DNA from: Paenibacillus paridis
Lineage (GTDB): Bacteria > Bacillota > Bacilli > Paenibacillales > Paenibacillaceae
NCBI RefSeq assembly: GCF_006345825.1
Contig: NZ_VCIX01000073.1
Coordinates: 7,721-71,720 of the forward strand
DNA: 64,000 nucleotides
Direction of reading: 5' to 3'
Positions 57,021 to 64,000 of the stretch are shown piece after piece (position 1 is the stretch's first letter; each line of letters begins with the position of its first letter). The translations under genes were made by a program, and so were the position numbers. The notes under the pieces were generated by a model. It saw only the letters and a list, made by a program, of their open reading frames with translations, made no database searches and was not told the origin of the DNA.

Positions 57021-57088
57021 TTCTGAAAGAATTCTGCCTCCATGAAGACGACATCTGACTTAAAAATGGAGAAATTTTAATATAGGAA

Positions 57089-57153
57089 GTCGATAAAACG
57101 ATTTTGGAAAAGCCGCGAGAGTGTTAGTGATCTCTTAAGATTAAATTTATGAC
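57089..57153 (+). promoter_or_regulatory. Paired-box promoter 8 (PD40 protein)
   Basis: Box 1 GTCGATAAAACGATTTT at 57089 and box 2 GCCGCGAGAGTGTTAGT at 57112 (23 bp). The -10 TATGAC is at 57148, 36 bp after box 2. The boxes are the most degenerate of the set, but the spacing is exact. Confidence 0.68.
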
Positions 57154-57177
57154 AAAAAAATACAGGAGGCGATTTTT

Positions 57178-58752
57178 GTGGAAAAAAGAGACGCTTCAAT
57201 CGGAAGGGTAGTAGTAAGTTCTGTCCCAATGCCAGATGATGTTATTCTGCTAATAGGAACGTACATTTACTCCGGAAAAGTACTCGTTTCGTATAAGACA
57301 AAGAAGGATATTCATACTACCGATTTTTATAACCTGGCTGTTCTCAATGATGATGGAACGGATTTCAGGGTCATCTTCTCTGGCGTCATTCCACAAAAAC
57401 CTAAGGCCAATGGGATTCGATATATGCCCTATCAAGATCATACACGTGTGCTGCTAGGAGATTACGTGCTCGAATGCACGCCCGATATTGACACCTGTAC
57501 AAACGCAACGTTGGTTCCCATCGCATATCCGTCGATTCTCGAGGAAGATGAGCGCACAACCCATCACTGGTCGGAAATCATCATCGCGCCTGACAATAAG
57601 CATATAAGTTGGACGATACTTCGCTCAGATCTTGGTGCTGCTGTAGCAATAGGCGTACTTGAGCGCAAAACGGATCACTATGCGATCGAAAACGCGCAGC
57701 TTATTAACAATATACATTCCTTTGAGCATGACCCGACCAATCCTGGCTTTATCATTCCGTGTCCCTTACGAGGAGGGGAAGTGAAGCAGTTTGTGAGGGG
57801 AGGAAATGCCATCTCCATCGTAGGGGGGAAAAATAACAGTACCACCGATACCATCGTGCAGGATTTGACTTCCGATAAACTTACGCAAATCACCTATACC
57901 CCCGGGTATGATGAAACGACTATTTTTTCTCCCGATGAGCGATTGGGAATCGTCATGAGCACCAGGTTTTCTAAAAATACGGATCTAGCCATATTCGGAC
58001 TTATGCCCAGGCCCTACGGGATCTATACCTCGCTGGGGATGATTAGTTTTCAATATATGTATGCAGTAGATGGAGTACGTAAATTCAGGCCAGGGAATAT
58101 TGGTCCGGTATTGATTGACATTCAACGTTCCATGCACGAAGCAGGATATCAAGGGATTCAACTGACAACGGATGAGGAAAACTGGGTATACAGCTCGCCT
58201 ATGTCCTGGCATCCCGACGGGAAGCGTGTCATGTGGCCGGAGATGGTTAGAGGCAGCGACGGCACACATATGCGGCTCCAGACAGCGAATTTACCGGATT
58301 ATAAGTCGGAACCTGCTGTCCCCTTTACAACAACTACTGATAATATTCCATACGGTATAAAGGACTTGACTGTATTGAATTCCGTCAATCCGAATATAGA
58401 AGGGAAAATTGCGGGGAAACACTCCGGATACATGAACTATACCAGGAATGTCACTGGTTACTCGGGTAATACGGAAGCGCAGTTTGTCAACTTTAGCGAT
58501 GATGGCGAAAATTACTATAATGGATATGAGAAGAACCTTTATAACGCAGCCGAAGGCTGCTACTATGAAACTGCCATGCAATTGACTGGATCCAACCAGG
58601 GGGAAATGAACTTTCGGGCAACCTTCTCGGCGCTCGTAGGAGCTGAGCCAGTCAGACTATTATTTGACATAGATGCAGATGGAAAGCCCAAAAGTTACGG
58701 ATATGCAACCTATAACGGTATTACACTAAACATTAAGGATCTGTTGGAATAG
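57178..58752 (+). CDS. PD40/TolB-like beta-propeller protein of unknown function
   Basis: 524 residues starting at GTG with AGGAGG upstream and no signal peptide. Repeated blade-like segments are visible (FYNLAVLNDDGTDFRVIFSG, HWSEIIIAPDNKHISWTIL, IFSPDERLGIVM, PMSWHPDGKRVMWPE), the pattern of WD40-like PD40 propellers. Several cytoplasmic propellers of this kind are oligosaccharide-degrading enzymes (for example oligogalacturonate lyases), so a glycan-active role is possible. I see no diagnostic catalytic motif and do not assign one. It is controlled by the same promoter design as the hydrolases. Confidence 0.75.
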   Translation: MEKRDASIGRVVVSSVPMPDDVILLIGTYIYSGKVLVSYKTKKDIHTTDFYNLAVLNDDGTDFRVIFSGVIPQKPKANGIRYMPYQDHTRVLLGDYVLECTPDIDTCTNATLVPIAYPSILEEDERTTHHWSEIIIAPDNKHISWTILRSDLGAAVAIGVLERKTDHYAIENAQLINNIHSFEHDPTNPGFIIPCPLRGGEVKQFVRGGNAISIVGGKNNSTTDTIVQDLTSDKLTQITYTPGYDETTIFSPDERLGIVMSTRFSKNTDLAIFGLMPRPYGIYTSLGMISFQYMYAVDGVRKFRPGNIGPVLIDIQRSMHEAGYQGIQLTTDEENWVYSSPMSWHPDGKRVMWPEMVRGSDGTHMRLQTANLPDYKSEPAVPFTTTTDNIPYGIKDLTVLNSVNPNIEGKIAGKHSGYMNYTRNVTGYSGNTEAQFVNFSDDGENYYNGYEKNLYNAAEGCYYETAMQLTGSNQGEMNFRATFSALVGAEPVRLLFDIDADGKPKSYGYATYNGITLNIKDLLE

Positions 58753-58804
58753 TAGTTATGTAGTTCTATATGTTGATTGCGCCCAGTTTTATACGGATTA
58801 ATCT

Positions 58805-58840
58805 AAAAACAAAGAGGAAAGCCTCCTTTTTGTTTTTTTT
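58805..58840 (+). terminator. Terminator after the PD40 gene
   Basis: AAAACAAAGAGG and CCTCCTTTTTGTTTT form an imperfect stem with an AAAG loop and a T run. Confidence 0.65.
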
Positions 58841-59080
58841 CGTATTGGAACCTGACTACCGCCAGCTTTTGTACAGTAACCCTTTGATAATTGTCCTCTA
58901 CATAAATCATCTGAAAGGTGTGCTGTGTCTACACGCCGTTATCATTTGGTACAAACTCATTATGTATTCAATTCAAAATATTAAAGGTCGAATATATAGA
59001 TACAGATAAAAGAAAGCAGCTATTCATTGATTAAAATAAGTTGCTCATGTAATTCCCTTCGATGCTTACTCCTGTATACA

Positions 59081-59136
59081 AAAAGGTACCCGCAGCCAAA
59101 ACACTTTTTTTTCAAAGTGTACAGACTATGGGTACC
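59081..59136 (-). terminator. Nested inverted repeat, probable terminator of the GH43 gene
   Basis: Outer arms GGTACCC/GGGTACC (59085 and 59130) and inner arms ACACTTT/AAAGTGT (59101 and 59114) are separated by a symmetric 9 x 9 internal loop. On the minus strand the outer arm is followed by TTTTT, fitting a terminator for the GH43 gene that ends 73 bases before it. Confidence 0.6.
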
Positions 59137-59208
59137 AGTTAAATTACGTTACTCTCTTTTTGTTTGGCCAATATCAATCAGTGCATGATCACCATAACTG
59201 ATATAGTG

Positions 59209-60978
59209 TTAAACCGCCTTTATAACTTCGCCTTCTGCTATTCCTCTTTCATTGAATGCATCTACTCTGATATATACCGGTTGACCTTGTATTAGAGCTT
59301 TGATAGTCAACTGATTGCTTCCGAAAATCATATGACTATGATATAGCTTATCTGGAGCATATCCCCAAAGGACGTTGTGACCGACCATGTTATCGTTATC
59401 CCACGTTACCGAAAGATCCAATTCGCTCAAAAGTTCAGATTGAACTCTTTTGGTTTTTTCGGGTAGGGATTGCTTCCCAATTCCAAACACTCGCAATCCG
59501 GAGATACATGCATGTTGGTTAAATGGCAATTCCTTGACTGTACAACGTATAAATCTAGCTTGAATACCTTCTTCCTTTACAGTTAAATCATGCGCCAAAT
59601 CCGTATTAGCATTTGATTTATCCTCAATTACGAAATAATCTTTTCCATCGATAGAGCCCTCAAGAACCCATCTGGTGTAATGCTGACGATCATCAATCCA
59701 TCTTCCTTCATACAAATGGATTCCTTGTGGAAGTTCAAATTTCAATGCTTCGTCGGCAAAATTGATTTGTACAGCGCGCACATCGCATACCTGCTTCAGA
59801 TCAATTTCAAGCCATTCTCCTGCAATGTTTGATGCCGATTTCCACCACGTTTTAACGTTTTCGTCCGTAGCATTTGAAGCTTCTTTTCCTTCTTGAAAAG
59901 AAGAAGCTTTGGCGGGTTTAGCGTATGAAAGCAGCATCCATTCTGGATTGGTCCACGGATTCATCGAAGCCTGTTCGAGCTTGAAGGGCCAGTCACCGTA
60001 ACGTTGATTGCAAAATAATTCTCCGTCTTCATCGAAGCCTGCTGGCCATAAGCCAATCCGTCGTTCGAAGATGTAATTCATGCTAATTCTCATTGTTGAT
60101 GCATGCCAGAGGTTCCCATGCTTATCTGACAGCGTCGAACCGTGTCCAGCGCCCGGTATAAACCCGCCTGGCTTGTAGGAGTAAGGATTATTGTTTGCTA
60201 GCGTAAAGGGTCCAAGAGGATTGTCAGATACGTATACTCCATCAGAGTAAACATTATACTCCGCTCCGGGACTTGAATATTGGAGATAGTACTTGCCGTT
60301 ATGCTTGTCCATCCATGCTCCCTCGATGTAGGGAGCATTCCCGACTGCCTTGCGAATCATATTTAGCACATCATCTGTAGCACCAGGGTTTAAGCTTGCA
60401 AATTGTTTTACGATTTCTTCAATTTGCTCCGCCGTTCTTGGTATGTGATTTTCTCCGTTTCTTTCATAACCAATGCTAGATTCATTTCCTTTAATCAGGG
60501 GAGTTGGTTCTCCAAGTGGGCTCATATAGTCTGGGTTAAGCTCGATTCCATATATTGGCGTAACATTAGAGCATCCCCAGTAGAAATAGATTTTGCCGTC
60601 GTCATCGGCGAACAGATTCGGGTCCCAAAACGGAAATGTCCCGACGATTTCTTCAAATTCATCGTTAATTGGATCTTTTGTTCGGTAGAGGGAACCATTT
60701 TTTGTTTTATGAGAAGCAGAAAAATAGATATACTCTCCAATGACCCGCACATCCGGGGCATAGTCGTAAATAGGTAAATTTTGCAACGGATGAAAGGACC
60801 AATCAATTAAATTATCGCTTGCAAGAAATCCTGCTGTCATCGACGGAAACAAATAGTATGTCCCTTGGAAAAGGATCATCGATGGATCCGCAGCTTCCCT
60901 ATACACGACTTTAGCACCTCTTGCGTCAAGAAACTGATATTTGTATTCCATATTGATAGGATTACATAAATAGGACAT
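59209..60978 (-). CDS. GH43-family glycoside hydrolase with F5/8-type-C domain
   Basis: 589 residues, cytoplasmic, with AAGGAGG before the ATG. A five-bladed propeller has Asp31 (EAADPSM, base), Asp119 (FWDPNLF) and Glu219 (YIEGAWM, acid), the complete GH43 triad. From about residue 350 an F5/8-type-C-like binding domain follows (AKASSFQEGKEASNATDEN, WLEIDLKQV, ARFIRCTV), then a fibronectin-like C-terminal region. GH43 enzymes act on arabinosides, xylosides or beta-1,3-galactans; the specificity here is open. No paired-box promoter precedes it. Confidence 0.88.
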   Translation of the reverse strand: MSYLCNPINMEYKYQFLDARGAKVVYREAADPSMILFQGTYYLFPSMTAGFLASDNLIDWSFHPLQNLPIYDYAPDVRVIGEYIYFSASHKTKNGSLYRTKDPINDEFEEIVGTFPFWDPNLFADDDGKIYFYWGCSNVTPIYGIELNPDYMSPLGEPTPLIKGNESSIGYERNGENHIPRTAEQIEEIVKQFASLNPGATDDVLNMIRKAVGNAPYIEGAWMDKHNGKYYLQYSSPGAEYNVYSDGVYVSDNPLGPFTLANNNPYSYKPGGFIPGAGHGSTLSDKHGNLWHASTMRISMNYIFERRIGLWPAGFDEDGELFCNQRYGDWPFKLEQASMNPWTNPEWMLLSYAKPAKASSFQEGKEASNATDENVKTWWKSASNIAGEWLEIDLKQVCDVRAVQINFADEALKFELPQGIHLYEGRWIDDRQHYTRWVLEGSIDGKDYFVIEDKSNANTDLAHDLTVKEEGIQARFIRCTVKELPFNQHACISGLRVFGIGKQSLPEKTKRVQSELLSELDLSVTWDNDNMVGHNVLWGYAPDKLYHSHMIFGSNQLTIKALIQGQPVYIRVDAFNERGIAEGEVIKAV

Positions 60979-61295
60979 ATCTTTATCCTCCTTGATTTAA
61001 TGTCATTTAAAATATATCGTATCAAAAACCATTCGAGCTTGATGGTAGATTCGTATGATTTTTAGTAATATATCTATATTTTAAATGGCACACTGAAGGG
61101 GAAGATTGTGAAAGAAGCTCTTGAAGCAGGGGAGAGGATAAACACAGAGCAGCAGATCAAAATGAATGGTGTATCGTTTTTTTGATTTTATCTGGTAGGT
61201 GTCAGGTTGATATAAGAGAGAGTATTGATGTTGGGGGCTGGAACGATGCAGAAGCGGATGGGCAGGTATTACTTCGGTTCATCTCGCTCCTGAAG
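60979..61295. other. Intergenic region, mostly featureless
   Basis: It contains the GH43 ribosome site. A short open stretch on the plus strand (KGKIVKEALEAGERINTEQQ, near 61095) may be a decayed gene tail. No firm feature. Confidence 0.35.
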
Positions 61296-61835
61296 TTAAT
61301 TGTAAATTGTTTCAAAAATTCCTTCTATTTTTTTTACAATATCGAATTGACCATTATCAAACTTCCACATCACAATTGAACCGATGATCGCAGATAAAAA
61401 AGCATCAAATAAATGCTTCGCAGGTTTAGTTGAATGAATTTCTCCCAGTAAAATGGCCTGATTAATTAGTTCGATAGTGAGGCTTTCAGCATTCAAAAAG
61501 GTGTAAAAATGGCGGCCTTCAAGCTCAAATTCTGCCATTAAAATGTGATACATAAAATCACTGCCGACCTGATGAATGATAGTCGCGTAAGCTATAGCTT
61601 GTTTTTTGAGCATTTGTTTGGGGGAAGCTAGACTTGGATCAAGCGCAATCTTGTTCGCTGTTTGGGTAGAAAACCAATATAACAGCAGGTCATTTTTGCT
61701 TTTAAAATAATGATAAAAGGAACCTCGCGTTACTTGCAGCCGGCTGCAAATCATATTGATGCTTACTTGCTCGTAACCAAGCTCTTTGAACAATTGTATG
61801 GCTAATTCGCACATGTTTTCTTTCGTCGTAATCAT
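61296..61835 (-). CDS. TetR-family transcriptional regulator
   Basis: 179 residues. The N-terminal helix-turn-helix QVSINMICSRLQVTRGSFYHYFKSK (given in part: VTRGSFYHYFKSK) is the TetR DNA-binding signature; the remaining helices form the ligand domain. ATG 61835 follows GGGGAGGAG. It lies downstream of an SDR gene and a terminator, and a TATAAT at 61857-61862 (minus strand) may be its own -10. The palindrome at 62750 is the likely binding site, so it may repress the SDR gene in the absence of an inducer. Confidence 0.88.
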   Translation of the reverse strand: MITTKENMCELAIQLFKELGYEQVSINMICSRLQVTRGSFYHYFKSKNDLLLYWFSTQTANKIALDPSLASPKQMLKKQAIAYATIIHQVGSDFMYHILMAEFELEGRHFYTFLNAESLTIELINQAILLGEIHSTKPAKHLFDAFLSAIIGSIVMWKFDNGQFDIVKKIEGIFETIYN

Positions 61836-61865
61836 CGCTTCAACTCCTCCCCAAATTATAGCATA

Positions 61866-61898
61866 ATAAAAAAATAACTTCCCTCGCAGGAAGTTATT
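61866..61898 (-). terminator. Terminator between the SDR and TetR genes
   Basis: A perfect 10-bp stem AATAACTTCC/GGAAGTTATT with a six-base loop, followed on the minus strand by a T run. Confidence 0.8.
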
Positions 61899-61915
61899 CG
61901 TCTTTGACCGTCTTA

Positions 61916-62725
61916 TTATTCTAAAATTTCAGGATGAGACCATTGCGTCGGAGTAAGCTTACCCGCATGTGAACCAGCATCAACCGTTATGGCGGACCCG
62001 CTAATGTAACGCGCCATATCAGAAGCTAAGAATAATGCCAGATGGGCAACATCCTTAGGATCGCCAAGCCGTCCGTTCGGAGAGAGGAGCTTCGCATATT
62101 GCTGAACGACTTCCTCTGGGGTATCTCCCCAAATCGATGTCCTAATCGTTCCTGGACAAATCGCATTCACGGTGATGTTATACGGTGCATAATCCAGTGC
62201 TGCGCTTTTCGTTAAACCAACGACGCCATGCTTGGACGACGTATAAATTGCCATTGAACTGTTCCCCATAATGCCAGCTAAAGAAGCGACATTAATGACG
62301 AAGCCACCAGGCGCTTTGGACTTCAGAATCGCTTCGATCCCAAACTTCATCCCCAAGAAAACGCCTTTGAGATCAATAGCCGTTAATTTATCAAATTCTT
62401 GAACGGAATATTCGTGAGTCGGTCTGCTCTCGGCGCTAATCCCAGCATTATTAACGATACCGTCTAAGCGTCCGTAAGTTTCAACAGCAAAATTGATTAA
62501 CCCCTGTACATCCTCTACTTTACTTACATCCGCCTGGAAGAAAGTCGCCTCACCTGCGCCGGCTTTTATTTCTTCAACCGTTTTTTTACCCTTATCGGCA
62601 TTAATGTCGGAGACTACGACCTTTATGCCATTCTCTGCATAACACTGTGCAACTGCTTTTCCTAGGCCATCTGCAGCACCTGTTACGATGGCAACTTTAC
62701 CTTTTACACTTGAGAAATCTGTCAT
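61916..62725 (-). CDS. SDR-family oxidoreductase under a TetR-type operator
   Basis: 269 residues from ATG 62725 (MTDFSSVKGKV), with AAGGGGGAG upstream; the frame is open to 62827 but that part covers the operator. TGAADGLG is the NAD turn, DINAD suggests NAD, NNAGIS, Ser in VASLAG and Tyr/Lys in YTSSKH complete the active site. It belongs to the glucose-dehydrogenase-like group. A deleted copy of this gene exists at 39098-39241, also next to a divergent GH78 gene. Confidence 0.9.
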   Translation of the reverse strand: MTDFSSVKGKVAIVTGAADGLGKAVAQCYAENGIKVVVSDINADKGKKTVEEIKAGAGEATFFQADVSKVEDVQGLINFAVETYGRLDGIVNNAGISAESRPTHEYSVQEFDKLTAIDLKGVFLGMKFGIEAILKSKAPGGFVINVASLAGIMGNSSMAIYTSSKHGVVGLTKSAALDYAPYNITVNAICPGTIRTSIWGDTPEEVVQQYAKLLSPNGRLGDPKDVAHLALFLASDMARYISGSAITVDAGSHAGKLTPTQWSHPEILE

Positions 62726-62951
62726 AAAAAACTCCCCCTTCGACATTTGAAAACATACATGTGTATGTTTTGGATCATAGCTCTGTTTTAGCAGGATGTC
62801 AAGTTTTACTTTTACCCGTAATTTCAACTAAGATCATACTAAAGTACAAAAAAAAGTTCTAAAATGCCATAGTAATAACGGTGTTTATATTAGTCTATGT
62901 AAATGAAGACATTACTTTTTGCATTTGGATTTCATTTGGGAGGTAACAAAC
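62726..62951. other. Divergent intergenic region between SDR and GH78
   Basis: It holds the TetR-type palindrome and the GH78 ribosome site. A TTAGTCTA segment at about 62894 recalls box 2 of promoter 1, but no 23-bp partner is found. Confidence 0.5.
62750..62771. promoter_or_regulatory. Palindromic operator, probably for the TetR regulator
   Basis: AAAACATACA and its exact complement TGTATGTTTT flank a central TG: a 22-bp near-perfect palindrome 25 bases upstream of the SDR start. The length and symmetry fit a TetR dimer site. It could also influence the divergent GH78 gene. Confidence 0.7.
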
Positions 62952-64000
62952 ATGCTTGAAGTCATATCATTGCGAACAGAATATTTGGAAAATCCATTAG
63001 GACTAGATTCGATTACGCCACGTCTAGGCTGGAAACTGAAGTGCGACAGCAATAATGTCATGCAAATCGCATATCAAGTGCAAGCTTCACATAACGAGAG
63101 CTTTGATCACAAGATTTGGGATAGCGGAAAAGTGGAGACGAGTCAGTCGCATGGCATAAACTATGCAGGACCTCTATTGGAATCATTAGCTCGTGTATAT
63201 TGGCGGGTGAAGGTTTGGAACAGCCACAAGGAAGAGTCTTCATATAGCGAAGCTGCTTTTTTCGAAACAGGACTGTTGCATATCGAGGATTGGACCGCTC
63301 GCTGGATCGAACCTGAGTGCGAAATCGACATCGATGCCTACAAACCGGCTCCTTATATCCGGAAGGAATTCAGCGTCAAAAAAGGGCTGCTTTCGGCTAG
63401 AGCCTGCTTGACATCGAAGGGGCTATACAGCTTTTATTTGAATGGTGAAGAGGGTACAGATCACCTGTTCACTCCGGGCTTCACCTCGTATTACAATCGT
63501 CTTCAATATCAAGTGTACGACGTAACAAATTTCCTTCACGAGGGTTCTAATGTGCTTGGTGTCATTCTCGGAGACGGCTGGTGGCGTGGCAATACTGGCG
63601 GCGCTAATCTGAGGAACAATTTTGGATATAAAGTGGCGTTGCTCGGGCAATTCATTCTGGAATACGACGACGGCAGCCGTGAAATTATTGGCAGTGATGA
63701 TTCGTTTAAAACATCATTCGGACCACTGTTGAAATCGGATATGAAAGCGGGAGACCTCTACGACGCTAGAATGAATATGGAGGGCTGGAACAAAGTTGGT
63801 TATGACGATTCTTCATGGAAGCCTGTTCATATGACGCAGGATGGTCTAGATCAGTTGATTGCGACTCGCAGTGTACCTGTAAGGCAGAAAGAGAAATTTA
63901 TACCTGTCGTATTGCGAACGCCAAACGGTGAAACGGTACTGGATTACGGTCAAAATCTAGCTGGATGGGTCAACATGAGGGTTAGAGGAAATGCGGGAGA
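62952..64000 (+). CDS. GH78 alpha-L-rhamnosidase, N-terminal part (runs off the window)
   Basis: It starts at ATG 62952 after GGGAGGT and stays open to the last base, about 349 codons. The sequence follows the GH78 protein at 39473 closely (SLRTEYLENPLGLDS, PRLGWKL, ARWIEPE, GLYSFYLNGEEGTDHLFTP, LDYGQNLAGWV), covering the N-terminal Ig-like and jelly-roll domains; the catalytic barrel lies beyond the window. It is a paralogue produced by duplication of the SDR/GH78 block, but controlled by a different upstream region. Confidence 0.9.
   Translation, partial: MLEVISLRTEYLENPLGLDSITPRLGWKLKCDSNNVMQIAYQVQASHNESFDHKIWDSGKVETSQSHGINYAGPLLESLARVYWRVKVWNSHKEESSYSEAAFFETGLLHIEDWTARWIEPECEIDIDAYKPAPYIRKEFSVKKGLLSARACLTSKGLYSFYLNGEEGTDHLFTPGFTSYYNRLQYQVYDVTNFLHEGSNVLGVILGDGWWRGNTGGANLRNNFGYKVALLGQFILEYDDGSREIIGSDDSFKTSFGPLLKSDMKAGDLYDARMNMEGWNKVGYDDSSWKPVHMTQDGLDQLIATRSVPVRQKEKFIPVVLRTPNGETVLDYGQNLAGWVNMRVRGNAG

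Larger units (their letters stand above)
58753..59208. other. Intergenic region between convergent genes
   Basis: It holds two terminators (described separately) and a 79-codon frame with no ribosome site that I do not believe is a gene. Confidence 0.5.

Noticed and set aside
58770..59009. 79-codon frame after the PD40 gene
   Set aside because: It covers a terminator and has no ribosome site or protein-like composition.
62840..62951. Possible ninth paired-box promoter before the second GH78
   Set aside because: TTAGTCTA matches the end of box 2, but there is no GTCGT and the nearest partner spacing is 21 rather than 23.
1..64000. CRISPR arrays, tRNA and rRNA genes
   Set aside because: No regularly spaced repeats and no tRNA- or rRNA-like sequence was noticed on either strand; a dedicated scan was not possible.

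Overview
The window looks like chromosomal DNA of a Paenibacillus-type Gram-positive soil bacterium. The evidence is strong AGGAGG-like ribosome sites, lipoprotein sugar-binding proteins, three YesM/YesN-type two-component pairs, CUT1 sugar permeases without their own ATPase, and many plant-glycan hydrolases. No rRNA, tRNA or CRISPR array was seen. This assignment is inference from gene content only. || 0-7.7 kb is an AT-rich accessory zone: a frameshifted helicase-nuclease cut by the window edge, small immunity-like genes, a truncated IS256-family element fused to a Hint-domain polymorphic toxin remnant, a CPCC-type immunity gene, two copies of a repeated RNA-like element and a broken GDSL esterase. 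|| 7.9-20.7 kb is a first glycan module: kinase and regulator, binding protein and two permeases, a secreted beta-helix hydrolase, an AraC regulator, an ADP-ribosylglycohydrolase and an acetylesterase broken by a stop codon. 20.9-21.9 kb is a graveyard of recombinase, acetyltransferase and probable group II intron remnants. || 22.2-36.8 kb is a second module: kinase and regulator, two tandem paralogous binding proteins, two permeases, a GH106-like enzyme and a GH78-like enzyme. It ends at a third copy of the repeated element. Both the kinase promoter and the second binding-protein promoter carry paired CGGAA boxes 20 bp apart. || 39.4-58.8 kb is a third module: GH78, sugar isomerase, binding protein, permeases, kinase and regulator, two SDR oxidoreductases, GH35-like, GH2, a free-standing small domain and a PD40 propeller protein. 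Its transcription units share one promoter design seen eight times: two boxes (GTCGT-N6-GTTA) exactly 23 bp apart, with the -10 element 36 bp (once 37) after the second box starts. The adjacent YesN-type regulator is the natural candidate activator. || 59.2-64 kb holds a GH43 gene, a TetR regulator, an SDR gene with a palindromic operator, and the start of another GH78. The 39 kb locus keeps a deleted copy of the same SDR next to its own GH78, so the SDR/GH78 block was duplicated. || Taken together the genes suggest import of rhamnose- and galactose-containing plant oligosaccharides (pectin side chains, arabinogalactan or plant glycosides), followed by intracellular hydrolysis, de-esterification and sugar oxidation.
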